A DNA stretch of 64,000 nucleotides, from contig NZ_WKJH01000001.1 of the NCBI RefSeq assembly GCF_009674825.1, positions 310,001-374,000 of the forward strand, read 5' to 3'. The translations under genes and the position numbers were made by a program. The stretch's first letter is position 1. Every line of letters begins with the position of its first letter. Below the pieces are notes generated by a model. That model searched no databases, had not been told where the DNA came from, and saw only the letters and a list, made by a program, of their open reading frames with translations. Positions 27,141-36,499 of this stretch are shown here, in pieces. The stretch comes from Maribacter luteus. Its GTDB lineage: Bacteria; Bacteroidota; Bacteroidia; Flavobacteriales; Flavobacteriaceae.

Positions 27141-29513
27141 TCAAGCCTTCAACTCATCCATTAAATCATCATAGGTATAGGTCTTTCCTGACTCGTTATC
27201 CTTATTATAGAGAATTTCGGCACGTATGGCTTTAAGTCCGGTTACCCCTTGCAATCCTTCTAACTCAACAATTTCAATATTGTTGGTGAAATACCCTTTA
27301 GATTTTAAGAAGCTGATGTATCTTAAATATTCCAACTCCTCTTTTTTCTGTGAATATACGATGGAAAGCTTCCCAGTTTGGGTAAGACGTTCGTTGGTTC
27401 CTTTTATAAATGATTTATCAATACGTTTCTTTATCACCTCATAACGGGCATTATAGGTGCCATCTACATCAAAACGTTTCTCATCTAACCTAAAACGTAT
27501 AGAGAGCGATGTACTGTAAACCAATAATAAAGAAGCCACATCCAAAGCTACGGGTAATTTAGACTTTAGCTTATAGTGCGTATTTTCCATATCGCACATA
27601 ACCTGTAATTGCCATAATCTCAGGTTGTTCAAATAGAGCATATTAAAGGGTAACTGACCGGCAATGGATTGCCCCACATACATATTGTGTTCAACCCCAT
27701 CGGTCTTATACCTTTCAAAATAATGGGGGAACATAGCTTGGGCATCCTCTTGTTTCCTATCAATTACAGAAGCAAGTTTTTTATTGATAGTCATTACACT
27801 ATCATCATATTCCTTACGGTGATTGTAATAGGTCTCGGTTTTGGGATCTATCTCATCCTCATAGGCCAAGATCATCTTTTCCAATTGTTTATCCGAGCTT
27901 TTCAAATAATCGAAAATCGGTATTACTTCCGCCTTTATAAAATCAAATATAGCTTGCTCACTATTGGTATTCAAAACTTCCTCGATTTCTTCCAATAGAT
28001 TGTTTATCCTGAAAATCAACTCTTCATAAATAGGCAACTTTTGCTTTTCCCAAGCTATCGTTGTTATTTTATTGATTTTCGAAAGTTGTATGATCAAATC
28101 TTTCTGAATGGATAAATTCCTAGCCTTTGAAGAATCCTTAATGTCTATCTGACCATATAAAGGGTGTACATCCTTGAAAACGATATCATTGAACGATGGC
28201 TGTTTTCCATCGGATTCTTCCCATATGAACTTTTTCGCCTGTTCTTTGAACTTCCAATAAACCGATGAGTGTACCGTGGTACATTCCTTTTGTATAACGG
28301 CATCGATCAAATTCTCCTCCTCGGCTGCGGAACGCATTACGGCAGTAACGATATAGGGCATTATGTCCCCTAATTTTTGTGCATTGACACTGTTCAGCGC
28401 ATTCACTTTGGTAGAAACCAACTCTAAAATACCCAAAAGCTTGCCTTCATTAGAAATTGGTGCGAATATGGCACTTTTTATACCTTGTTTCTTTAAACTT
28501 TTTGCGGGTAGTTCCCCATCGCACATTTCATAATACTTGTCCACATTGGCAACCGCAAAGTAATCGTGTTGGTCCAATAGTTTACTGTATGACCTTTTAC
28601 ACAAAGCAGCGGAACAGGTTTCCATGATTTTATCATGCAGTAAGTAACTGGTCATTTCCTTATTATGAAGCTTCTCGAATAAATCCTCATCAGGATTATA
28701 GCTTACAAACCCCACTCTTAAATCTTTCATATTAAAGAAAGATCTAAATACATCCTGTAGGTTGTTGATGAAATTATCACTTACCTTTTTATCCCTGGAA
28801 ATAAGGCTGGATTTAATCTCGGAAATGGAATGTTCGGTTGTGGCATCGAACATATTTGAAATCACAAATCCCCTTGCGATGAAACTGCCCGGAGGAATCT
28901 TATCCTTCCATACCTCAACATTGTCGAAATTATCCAATAACTCGTCAACATCTTCCGGAGTAAGATCTTTAGCCTTTTCTGTTGGAATCAATTCCATAAA
29001 ATCGGCATTATAAAGTATGCGGTAATGCTTCATTACCCCATTTTCATCAGGAATATCATAAAAAAGCGGACGTTTAAAATCGAGATTGAAACCGTAGTAA
29101 AAACTAAGGATTATGGTACACCCCATGATATAGGAAAGATGTTCAGGAACCCCTCTCGCCTTCAATTCAAAATCATCCCCCGCCGCTGCCAATATTTTTT
29201 TAAATCTTTGGGAGCCACTGAAGATCAAATCATAATAGGGTAAAGAAGCGACTTTGATCTCGTTATGGGTCAATACCTCTGAAAAGGAATCCTGTAAGAT
29301 AATCTCAATGACCTTTTCATACTTTTTAAGGAGTGAAGGATCCTTAAATCCTTCCCGAAGCTCAGGATATGGTGCCTGTGCCTCTAAAACGTATTTAGCT
29401 TTGGCCGCAATAAACTCATCATTGCTCTCTGCCATACGATCATACATCTCCAACAACTTGTTGAAGCTGATCAAACGGTCTAAAGGAAATTCATCATCGT
29501 AATATTGTCCCAT
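27141..29513 (-). CDS. GAF-domain protein of unknown function
   Basis: A 790-residue cytoplasmic protein, started at ATG 29513; an in-frame TTG two codons upstream is less likely. There is no signal peptide or transmembrane helix. The N-terminal third is helical. A GAF-like ligand-binding domain lies around residues 255-400 (ETCSAALCKRSYSKLL, then IKSAIFAPISNEGKLLGILEL). A striking block FKDVHPLYGQIDIKDSS follows near 445, and then long helical and coiled regions. No output domain such as a kinase, cyclase or HTH is recognised. Relatives occur in other Bacteroidota as uncharacterised GAF proteins. It converges on the HD-Pycsar gene and diverges from the metallophosphoesterase gene, so it may belong to the same signalling neighbourhood. 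Confidence 0.7.
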   Translation of the reverse strand: MGQYYDDEFPLDRLISFNKLLEMYDRMAESNDEFIAAKAKYVLEAQAPYPELREGFKDPSLLKKYEKVIEIILQDSFSEVLTHNEIKVASLPYYDLIFSGSQRFKKILAAAGDDFELKARGVPEHLSYIMGCTIILSFYYGFNLDFKRPLFYDIPDENGVMKHYRILYNADFMELIPTEKAKDLTPEDVDELLDNFDNVEVWKDKIPPGSFIARGFVISNMFDATTEHSISEIKSSLISRDKKVSDNFINNLQDVFRSFFNMKDLRVGFVSYNPDEDLFEKLHNKEMTSYLLHDKIMETCSAALCKRSYSKLLDQHDYFAVANVDKYYEMCDGELPAKSLKKQGIKSAIFAPISNEGKLLGILELVSTKVNALNSVNAQKLGDIMPYIVTAVMRSAAEEENLIDAVIQKECTTVHSSVYWKFKEQAKKFIWEESDGKQPSFNDIVFKDVHPLYGQIDIKDSSKARNLSIQKDLIIQLSKINKITTIAWEKQKLPIYEELIFRINNLLEEIEEVLNTNSEQAIFDFIKAEVIPIFDYLKSSDKQLEKMILAYEDEIDPKTETYYNHRKEYDDSVMTINKKLASVIDRKQEDAQAMFPHYFERYKTDGVEHNMYVGQSIAGQLPFNMLYLNNLRLWQLQVMCDMENTHYKLKSKLPVALDVASLLLVYSTSLSIRFRLDEKRFDVDGTYNARYEVIKKRIDKSFIKGTNERLTQTGKLSIVYSQKKEELEYLRYISFLKSKGYFTNNIEIVELEGLQGVTGLKAIRAEILYNKDNESGKTYTYDDLMDELKA

Positions 29514-29625
29514 ACGCAACGTTAGTCTCTACTTGACTTGCAAAATTACAAAATAGCCAGCAATTTTTATCGTACACCTCCTTTGTCATTCCTTGTTTTT
29601 TAAGATATTTATAGAAATTTCAGGT

Positions 29626-30558
29626 ATGTCATCGAATTTTAGATTAACAAGAGCTTATAAGAATGCCAAAGTGGTCCCGTTCGACGACACATCAAAATTC
29701 ATTCTTTTTAGTGATTGCCATAGGGGCGACAATAGTTTTGCCGATGAATTTGCCAACAATCGCAACATCTACTTCCATGCCTTAAAGCACTATTATAACA
29801 ATGGTTTTCAATATTGCGAAATCGGTGACGGTGACGAACTTTGGGAAAACCGTTCCTTTGAACCTATATTCGAAGCCCATAAAAATGTTTTTCAATTGCT
29901 TAAGCAGTTTCACCTAGAAAACAGACTGCACATGCTTTGGGGCAACCATGACATGGTATATAAGGATGAGGCTTACGTAAAGAAATATCTTTCCAGTTAT
30001 TTTGAACCTATAGACAATAAGGATAAAGAATTATTCGAAGGCATTACCTATGATGAAGGTGTTATATTGAAACATAAAGAAAATGAACAAGAGCTCTTTT
30101 TAACCCATGGCCACCAAGCCGATTGGTGGAATTATACTTTTTGGCGTTGGGGTCGATTTTTGGTCCGCATATTATGGAAACCATTACAGGTATGGGGAAT
30201 TGCCGATCCTACTAGTCCGGCTAAAAACTATAAAGAACTGATAAAGGTCGAAAAGCGAATAAAAAAATGGATATTGAACAACAGTAATCTAATCACGATC
30301 GTTGGTCATACCCATAGGCCTCGATTCCCGGAACCAGGCGATATTCCTTTTTTTAATGATGGTAGCTGTGTTCACCCACGGAGTATAACGGGAATTGAAA
30401 TCGAAAACGGAACCATATCCCTTATAAAATGGCAAATTGCCACCAAGGATGATGGCACTTTGCAAATTGTACGTATACTGCTGGAAGGGCCTCAGAAATT
30501 AATCGACTATCAAAAGGCGATCAACGATCAACCCTCCCAACAGTTCCGCCGTCATTAG
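29626..30558 (+). CDS. Calcineurin-like metallophosphoesterase
   Basis: A 310-residue cytoplasmic phosphoesterase, started at ATG 29626; a TTG at 29593 in frame is disfavoured. All motifs of the two-metal family are present: D30-x-H32 (FSDCHRGD), G67-D68, G106-N-H-D109, H161/H163 (THGHQ) and G227-H-T-H230. It lacks the lipid-associated N-terminus of LpxH, and residues 165-195 are rich in Trp and aromatics (WWNYTFWRWGRF), which may give membrane contact. The substrate is unknown; cyclic nucleotides, nucleotides or phospholipid precursors are all possible. It diverges from the GAF gene and converges with tonB. Confidence 0.85.
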   Translation: MSSNFRLTRAYKNAKVVPFDDTSKFILFSDCHRGDNSFADEFANNRNIYFHALKHYYNNGFQYCEIGDGDELWENRSFEPIFEAHKNVFQLLKQFHLENRLHMLWGNHDMVYKDEAYVKKYLSSYFEPIDNKDKELFEGITYDEGVILKHKENEQELFLTHGHQADWWNYTFWRWGRFLVRILWKPLQVWGIADPTSPAKNYKELIKVEKRIKKWILNNSNLITIVGHTHRPRFPEPGDIPFFNDGSCVHPRSITGIEIENGTISLIKWQIATKDDGTLQIVRILLEGPQKLIDYQKAINDQPSQQFRRH

Positions 30559-30576
30559 AGGAACTTTTAATATTGT

Positions 30577-31305
30577 TTACTGATCAGCTAACTTAAAGTT
30601 CACTGGAATACTGTAAGGCACGGTTACCGCTCTACCTCTTTGCATTCCCGGGGTCATTTTTGGCAAGGAAGATACGATTCTACTTGCTTCTTTTTCCAAT
30701 CCTGGATCTGGACCTCTTGTTCTGATTCCGTCGATATATCCTTTGGAATTGATGGCGAACTGTACGAACACCCTACCTTGAATACCCATTTCTGCGGCTA
30801 TCTGTGGATATCTGAATTCTTTTTTGATATGATCTTGGATTTTCTTTTGAAAACATGCCTTACGCTCAGCATTTCCTTTGGCACTCTCACAACCTGGGAA
30901 TACCGGAACGTTTTCGATAATTGCAAAGGGAACTGAAATTTCCTCTTCTTCTTCACCTACCTCTACATCATCAACATCAACTACTTCCTCAACTACTTGA
31001 TCTTGACTGGATTCTGTACTTTCGATTACGGTTTCTTCAATCTCCGCAGCATCTTCAACGATTTCTATAATCTCGGGTGCTGATGGTGGTGGTGGTGGTG
31101 GTGGAGTTTTGATCTGTTCAGTAATAGGAACATCTTCTTTAAGATCCTCAACCACGTTCAACATTTCTACAATCTTATCCTGTTTCGGGTATGATTTAAA
31201 TTCCAATGCCCTCCAGGTAAGAAAAAGGACAAGGGTCAAGCCTATTACAAAGTAGAGGCCACTATTTTTATTTAAATCGGCACTAGGGTTTTTCTTTACT
31301 TCCAT
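30577..31305 (-). CDS. TonB-family energy transducer
   Basis: A 242-residue protein that transmits proton-motive force to TonB-dependent outer-membrane transporters such as SusC. One N-terminal transmembrane helix covers about residues 14-31. A Pro-rich stretch (PPPPPPPSAPEI near 67-78) and a very acidic Glu/Val linker (about 80-125) follow. The C-terminal TonB domain, about 150-242, has YPQIAAEMGIQGRVFVQFAI and ends in VTVPYSIPVNFKL. It is monocistronic as far as the sequence shows, without ExbB/ExbD nearby. Confidence 0.92.
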   Translation of the reverse strand: MEVKKNPSADLNKNSGLYFVIGLTLVLFLTWRALEFKSYPKQDKIVEMLNVVEDLKEDVPITEQIKTPPPPPPPSAPEIIEIVEDAAEIEETVIESTESSQDQVVEEVVDVDDVEVGEEEEEISVPFAIIENVPVFPGCESAKGNAERKACFQKKIQDHIKKEFRYPQIAAEMGIQGRVFVQFAINSKGYIDGIRTRGPDPGLEKEASRIVSSLPKMTPGMQRGRAVTVPYSIPVNFKLADQ

Positions 31306-31613
31306 GACGTTTGTATTATGAATTACTCAAATGTACGTCTGATTTGGAATTTCAAACATGATAATTATCAGTTTATCCCTATTTTTTTTAAAAATTCACA
31401 ATTTAATCCCGTTTTTTTAAGGATGTGGAAATTGAAACCCATTAAAATCGATGATTTTCTATAAAAAATCTTGCTTTTAAGTCATATAACGGTAGAAAAC
31501 ATCGATAAAACACCACCTATAATTCTTCCTTTACCCCGAACCAAATGAATAAAATTATCGCCTAAAGGCATTTTTTTATCCTATTTTCAATCTAAAATAT
31601 TTAGAATATGAAT
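31306..31613. other. Intergenic region upstream of tonB, no gene seen
   Basis: This AT-rich spacer of about 300 bp contains no convincing reading frame. It should hold the tonB promoter. The terminator hairpin of the oxidoreductase operon borders it at 31614-31647. Confidence 0.5.
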
Positions 31614-31647
31614 AAAAAAAATAACGGACCCAAAAAGGGTCCGTTAT
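31614..31647 (-). terminator. Intrinsic terminator of the Gfo/Idh/MocA-DoxX operon
   Basis: A perfect 11-bp stem (ATAACGGACCC at 31621-31631 with its complement at 31637-31647) encloses a 5-base loop. On the minus strand it is followed by seven T, placed 40 bp after the oxidoreductase stop codon. Confidence 0.88.
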
Positions 31648-31686
31648 CATCCAATTCAACAAAAGTCATAAAACGCCACCTTATAC

Positions 31687-33273
31687 CTACATTGGTGCAA
31701 GCAACGCCTCATCAAAATCAATTCCTTCAATAGGTTTTAATTGTTCCGTTTCTTTATCCCACTCAATACGTCTTCCCAACTTATACGATAGTCCGGCCAT
31801 ATGAGATGAAATGGCTTCTTCAAAACCTTCCTTGACCCCACAGCTTACCTTACCCCCATTTCGTGCACAGCTCAACCATTCCCGCATATGTAAGAAAGTA
31901 GAATCTACCCTAGCACCGTTAATGTAGGTCCACATCAATCCTTTATCAGCAAAATATTGTGAAGTGGCCGAAGCGACCCCGTCCGGAGTAGAAGCTCCCG
32001 GGTCGTATTGGTAGATCGGCACCCCTGGACTCATTTTTTCATTTTCAATATTATCGGCATATCGCGTAGACTGCCTATCTGGCCAAATGGTCAATTGATT
32101 CCCAAGTTCCAAGGTACCATCATGTCCCATTAAGATCGTAGGGCGGTTAAAACCGTTTCCCAAGGTTGCACTATACACAAAGGTCATTCCTTGCTCTTTC
32201 CCTTTTGCCTGGCTGCTTCCGGTAGAGAAGTTCGGATACTCCATATTTACTTGTAGCACATCGGGTACATTACGACCATCCCTATGGGTATAGATACCCC
32301 CTGAGGTCATTACCGAATCCGGGATTCCCATATTCAAGACACAATTCAATCGGTCATAATCGTGCGACAATAGATCGCCCGAAAGCCCTGAACCATAAGC
32401 CCACCATTTACGCCATCTAAAGAAATGGTTCTTGTTAAAGGGGACTTTCGGTGCAGAACCCAAAAACATATCCCAATCTATGGTCTGCGGACTTGCATCG
32501 GGATGAATATCGTACATCCAAGCCCCATTGTCGTCATTTCGGTTGGTATTGGTCTGTATCAATGAAACGTGCCCTATGGTTCCTTTTTCGATAATATCTT
32601 TCGCCGTCTGAAAACTCAAGGTTTGCCTATGTTGGTGACCTACTTGTAAAGTGGCTTTGGAATTACGCGCCGCCTCCCTTAAACGATAGGTTTCCTCCAC
32701 GTTATGGGTCATCGGCTTTTCAACATACACATGTATATTATTTTCCAAGGCATCAATGGTCATAGGAGCATGCCAATGGTCTGGAGTGGCAATTACCACT
32801 GCATCGACCTTTCCTGAACGTATCATCTCTTGATAAGTACGAAAACGCTCCATTTTATTATCTGGGGTGTTAAAGGAGTTCAAAGCCTTATTTGCCCTGT
32901 AATCGAAAATATCGCAGATACCTGCTAAATGTACATTCAATTTATCCTGGGCTTCAAAATCCGCCAAAGTGGAATTATTGGGGTTTTCCTCTGCTGCCAA
33001 GCGCATTTCCTCTTTCCATTCATTCGTAGCAAAACCTAATGCACGACAAAGCTGCTCCCCTCTTATTCCAAAACCTATAATACCGACCCTGATCGGATCA
33101 CCTCCAATACCTGGCACGGCAGCTGGCAATGAGGGTTGTATGTTCAGTTGTTCCAAAATGGCGGAACGTTCTTTTTTCTTAGCAACGGTACTGGCCGCCC
33201 CGGCCCACCAAACTGCCCCCATGAGGGGAATACCACCTAAACCTTTTAAAGCGTCTCTTCTTGTAAATTTCAT
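31687..33273 (-). CDS. Gfo/Idh/MocA-family oxidoreductase with Tat signal
   Basis: A 528-residue exported NAD(P)-dependent sugar or polyol oxidoreductase. The N-terminus carries a twin-arginine signal (TRRDALKGLGG, Arg5-Arg6, then a hydrophobic stretch ending AGAAST), so the enzyme folds with cofactor before export. The Rossmann motif GFGIRG lies at residues 67-72. The family lysine motif EKPM follows at about 188. The C-terminal dimerisation/substrate domain contains GSGLSGDLLSHDYDRLN, where D-x3-H replaces the usual catalytic region. The length is long for the family, as usual for the Tat-exported Bacteroidota group. The DoxX gene lies 31 bp upstream in the same operon. The substrate is unknown. 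Confidence 0.9.
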   Translation of the reverse strand: MKFTRRDALKGLGGIPLMGAVWWAGAASTVAKKKERSAILEQLNIQPSLPAAVPGIGGDPIRVGIIGFGIRGEQLCRALGFATNEWKEEMRLAAEENPNNSTLADFEAQDKLNVHLAGICDIFDYRANKALNSFNTPDNKMERFRTYQEMIRSGKVDAVVIATPDHWHAPMTIDALENNIHVYVEKPMTHNVEETYRLREAARNSKATLQVGHQHRQTLSFQTAKDIIEKGTIGHVSLIQTNTNRNDDNGAWMYDIHPDASPQTIDWDMFLGSAPKVPFNKNHFFRWRKWWAYGSGLSGDLLSHDYDRLNCVLNMGIPDSVMTSGGIYTHRDGRNVPDVLQVNMEYPNFSTGSSQAKGKEQGMTFVYSATLGNGFNRPTILMGHDGTLELGNQLTIWPDRQSTRYADNIENEKMSPGVPIYQYDPGASTPDGVASATSQYFADKGLMWTYINGARVDSTFLHMREWLSCARNGGKVSCGVKEGFEEAISSHMAGLSYKLGRRIEWDKETEQLKPIEGIDFDEALLAPM

Positions 33274-33304
33274 TTGTAACTCTTTATTGTATTAAGGATC
33301 GTAT

Positions 33305-33793
33305 TTAATTTGATTGGGTCAACACTTCTTTCTTATCGAAGAATCTTTGAAGTCCAAAATACCGGGAAGTTGGCAATTGATAAATGACCACACAGACCAT
33401 AAGTTCAATCAGGTTTTTGTTCACAAACCAATAGCTGCCTTCAACACTAACCTCTGTTAACCAAGGAAAAGAAGGATGTGCCAAATAATACATGGCCAAT
33501 AATACCGCCCCGACAATTGCCCCACATTTTTCAAAAATGCCCAACAAAAGGGTAAGGCCAACAAAAACCAACGCTATTTTATTACCCCAATCGGCAATGC
33601 CGATCATCGCATCACTGGTCATCCATATAAAAAAGGAACGAAAAGGGCCTTGGGCAGAAGCAAGGTACCCGACAGAGGTCCAATCTGGGTTATACAATTT
33701 TATAATACCTTCATAAAGAAAGTGCCAGCCTACAAACAGCCGCAAGAGCACCATACTGTTTGTCAACCATTTTTCATTTCTAATCGTAAGCAT
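33305..33793 (-). CDS. DoxX-family membrane protein
   Basis: A 162-residue inner-membrane protein with four predicted helices (about residues 12-30, 57-80, 87-106 and 124-143). The DoxX-like opening is LLRLFVGWHFLYEGIIKL, and conserved acidic and glycine positions lie in the helices. Proteins of this type often accompany periplasmic redox enzymes and may pass electrons to or from the quinone pool; that role is inferred here from the co-transcribed Tat-exported oxidoreductase 31 bp downstream. Confidence 0.85.
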   Translation of the reverse strand: MLTIRNEKWLTNSMVLLRLFVGWHFLYEGIIKLYNPDWTSVGYLASAQGPFRSFFIWMTSDAMIGIADWGNKIALVFVGLTLLLGIFEKCGAIVGAVLLAMYYLAHPSFPWLTEVSVEGSYWFVNKNLIELMVCVVIYQLPTSRYFGLQRFFDKKEVLTQSN

Positions 33794-33996
33794 ACTTTGA
33801 AATTCTGTTTGGTTATACGTTTGGTTAGTCCCTGAAGTAATTCAGACTCGTAAAAATATCGAAATTACCCCAATAGTCCAGTGATTAATATGATTTTTAT
33901 CAGGTTAGATAAATGGTTTTACACCCTTTTACGACCCAAGATCATGAAATTGCCCAAAATCATTATTTTAGCGCAAATTTGATTAAACACTATACC

Positions 33997-34644
33997 ATGA
34001 AAAGAATTCCACTTTTGGCCTTAATGGCCCTATTGTTCGTTTCCTGTTGGAAGGATAAAAGCCCAGAAGACCTGATCCGATTAAAAGAACAGTTTAAATC
34101 GCAGGTAAACGACTTTGAAAAGAAAAAGGAAAATGCCAATAAAAACGTTACCAAAGGCCTAAAAACGCTCAATGCCCTCAAAAGTGCATTGGAAGACACC
34201 AAGAATGAAGACAAAGAATTTGCAAAAGTCTATGGCGATTGGGAAAAAGTGGACAAACGCGTAAAGAACCTGAACAAGGAATATGAAGACCTAAAAGAAA
34301 AAGCCGCCAATCTTTTTACGGCCATGGAAACCCAAACCAACAGCCTTAGCGACGAAAAAGCCAAAAAAACCCTTTTAAAGGCAATAAACAAAGCACGCAC
34401 CAAATACAATGGCACCTTGGCCAATACTTCAAAAGCCATTGACAAACTTAAGTTGCTCCATGGTGATGCCGTCGAAGTTGTAAAAGCACTGGAGGTAGCT
34501 GCCGCCCTAAATTCTTTCGATAATATAAATGACCAAATGAAAAGTATCGAAGGACGTGTTGACGGAATTATGCAAGAGCTGAACATAGCCGTTGTGGAAA
34601 GTAAAAAACTATACGAAAAAAAGATTACGGACCTAGGCGTTTAA
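33997..34644 (+). CDS. Coiled-coil lipoprotein of unknown function
   Basis: A 215-residue lipoprotein started at ATG 33997, which directly begins a signal peptide with lipobox LLFVSC (Cys15). An upstream start at 33913 would place 28 odd residues ahead of it and is rejected. The mature part is very rich in Lys, Glu and Leu with heptad-like spacing over most of its length (about residues 20-200), indicating long coiled coils. No enzyme motif is seen. It probably faces the periplasm from the outer membrane as a structural or scaffolding protein. Confidence 0.7.
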   Translation: MKRIPLLALMALLFVSCWKDKSPEDLIRLKEQFKSQVNDFEKKKENANKNVTKGLKTLNALKSALEDTKNEDKEFAKVYGDWEKVDKRVKNLNKEYEDLKEKAANLFTAMETQTNSLSDEKAKKTLLKAINKARTKYNGTLANTSKAIDKLKLLHGDAVEVVKALEVAAALNSFDNINDQMKSIEGRVDGIMQELNIAVVESKKLYEKKITDLGV

Positions 34645-34669
34645 ATACGACCGTTCTTAATTGAGCACA

Positions 34670-34707
34670 AATACCTTCACTTTATTTAGTTACATCGTGA
34701 AGGTATT
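34670..34707. terminator. Hairpin between convergent genes (bidirectional terminator)
   Basis: A perfect 11-bp stem (AATACCTTCAC 34670-34680 with GTGAAGGTATT 34697-34707) has a 16-base loop and a TTTTT run shortly after on the plus strand. It lies between the convergent coiled-coil lipoprotein and the small secreted protein genes and could serve both. Confidence 0.55.
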
Positions 34708-34748
34708 ATAGCTTTTTGGAAGAATTGGACTTATAACGAAAAAACCCA

Positions 34749-34967
34749 TTACGCCATTTTGGCTTTGTTTCTTTTCGTGGTGAAAGACAATGCTTTCTTT
34801 ACCCTAGAGTTTTTGAATTTATATAAACGCGCAACTGTATTCTCATTACTTGCAGAGGTCATTATCGTTTTTTCAACGGTTTCAACTTTAACATCGGCCT
34901 TGACATCTTGAGCTTGCGCAGTGATTCCGATCGTAAGAACAAATATTAAAGTTAAGATAGTTTTCAT
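34749..34967 (-). CDS. Small secreted basic protein, unknown
   Basis: A 72-residue protein with a clear signal peptide (MKTILTLIFVLTIGITAQAQ, cleavage after about residue 20). The short mature part is rich in Lys, Val and Arg (RLYKFKNSRVKKALSFTTKR). It has an independent ATG and is bounded by a terminator-like hairpin. Similar tiny secreted proteins are common in flavobacteria; the function is unknown. The 230 bp upstream to the next gene hold nothing else recognisable. Confidence 0.6.
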   Translation of the reverse strand: MKTILTLIFVLTIGITAQAQDVKADVKVETVEKTIMTSASNENTVARLYKFKNSRVKKALSFTTKRNKAKMA

Positions 34968-35197
34968 GACTTGCGTTTTTATATAATAAAAACGCAGCAG
35001 AGCGTATCCTGCAGGGTTGTAAAACGTTCAAAACCCCTTATTTTTCGGTAACTGACAAAAACACGGATGAAGTGTAAAAAATGCTCGATGAACGCAACGA
35101 ACCCCTAAAACACCTTAACGAAGGTATGTGCATTTAATCGGGATAAATAGTTTATAAATTCCCGGAATAACGTTAGACCCTCGAATACCAAGGGTGA

Positions 35198-36202
35198 TTA
35201 TTTTTTGTAATCTCCCTGAGCATAAGAGGCTACAATACTACTATTAGGTGTCTTACAATTAGACGGAAAGTCAAAAAAATACATACATTCGGGCAACCCA
35301 TCAACAAAGGTTATCTGTACCCAACCATTAGAACTGTTGCCAAATCCTTTAAAACTGTAATTTGCCCTAACGGACTTTGGCCTTCCCTGGTTATCGGTCG
35401 ATTCTATACGAACACCAGAGACACTACTAGGCACATATTTATTAAAGGCCCATGTCTTCGCTTGATTTACTATAAGGTCATTGATCAATGCGCCAAGATT
35501 CTGAGCTCCGGTGGGGCCGCCGGATTTTTTCATAACCGCGAACTTGCTACTTTCTTGCATACGAATCCCTGGTTTTTGCAATGCGAATAATTTCAGGTTT
35601 TCCTCAAACCGCTTTATTCCCGCACTATTTCCTGGATTCAAGGTGAACATACGCGCCATATCATTTTTTAGACCATTGGCTTTATGTATCATATCAACTG
35701 AATTCCCCATGGCATTTGGGTCCATTATCATAGACATAACGGTTTGTAAGCCCATAGACCTCTGAATTCTATCAACCTCCATTTTAGCATTATAAAGATC
35801 GGGCTTGGCATATAGACCGGATGGCACCCAAGTATATTCAACACAAACACTACTTAGAAGATCTCCATACATATTAAAACTCTCCTCTTTCCTAGCGCAA
35901 ACCTCATCCATGATCTTCACCTTATTTGCTGGTAAATAGTCATCACATTGCCGTCCATATGCTCTTAGATATTGCTCAAAAATCATAAGGAAATCGGTAT
36001 CTTCCCGTTTCATTTCAATATTCTCAAAATGGCCCCTAAAGATGTAATCATAGAACTCGGCAAAATAAAGACCATCGGTATTGAATACCATGTTTTGCGT
36101 CAAATTGCCATATGATTCAAATACATTCTTTTTTGGGGAGAACGAAGTGCTTAGGAATGCTATCAACCCTAAACCTAGGAGCGATGTTACGTAGTCTTTC
36201 AT
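35198..36202 (-). CDS. Uncharacterised secreted protein
   Basis: A 334-residue protein with an N-terminal hydrophobic signal segment (about residues 5-22). It has four to six cysteines in the first half (CDDY, VCARKEE, SVCVEYTW) and in the C-terminal strand region (PECMYFFDFPSNC) that could form disulphides. No known domain is recognised. The C-terminal quarter (about 255-320) looks like a compact beta-domain. It stands alone. It is probably periplasmic or surface-exposed. Confidence 0.6.
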   Translation of the reverse strand: MKDYVTSLLGLGLIAFLSTSFSPKKNVFESYGNLTQNMVFNTDGLYFAEFYDYIFRGHFENIEMKREDTDFLMIFEQYLRAYGRQCDDYLPANKVKIMDEVCARKEESFNMYGDLLSSVCVEYTWVPSGLYAKPDLYNAKMEVDRIQRSMGLQTVMSMIMDPNAMGNSVDMIHKANGLKNDMARMFTLNPGNSAGIKRFEENLKLFALQKPGIRMQESSKFAVMKKSGGPTGAQNLGALINDLIVNQAKTWAFNKYVPSSVSGVRIESTDNQGRPKSVRANYSFKGFGNSSNGWVQITFVDGLPECMYFFDFPSNCKTPNSSIVASYAQGDYKK

Positions 36203-36278
36203 AGAGTTAGTTGTTATTAAGTTTTTTTAGGTCAAACGACATATGTAAACCATTGTTTACCTAGTAAACACAAAAAAC

Positions 36279-36304
36279 ATCCTGTTCATAACAAATCACA
36301 GGAT
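36279..36304 (-). terminator. Weak candidate terminator
   Basis: A 7-bp stem (ATCCTGT 36279-36285 with ACAGGAT 36298-36304) and 12-base loop is followed on the minus strand by a GTTTTTTG run. It lies about 200 bp downstream of the TlpA-like gene. The rest of the 297-bp spacer (36203-36499) contains nothing recognised. Confidence 0.3.
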
Positions 36305-36499
36305 TCTTTTCAATTTCAAGTATATAAGTTGGGAATATTCCCTAATAATACCTTGTTCTTATTATAATATGGGGGATGCCTTTAGCTAGGTCAAAAATTT
36401 CCCATGGATGAAAACCCATAACCTTTGAAGCGTTTAACTAAAATAAAAAATAATGAAGACCTATTTAATATTTCGATAAAAAATTCATCGTACTGCTTT

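Noticed and set aside
29593-29625. Upstream TTG start for the metallophosphoesterase
   Set aside because: It would add 11 residues from poly-T sequence; the ATG at 29626 begins the protein-like region.
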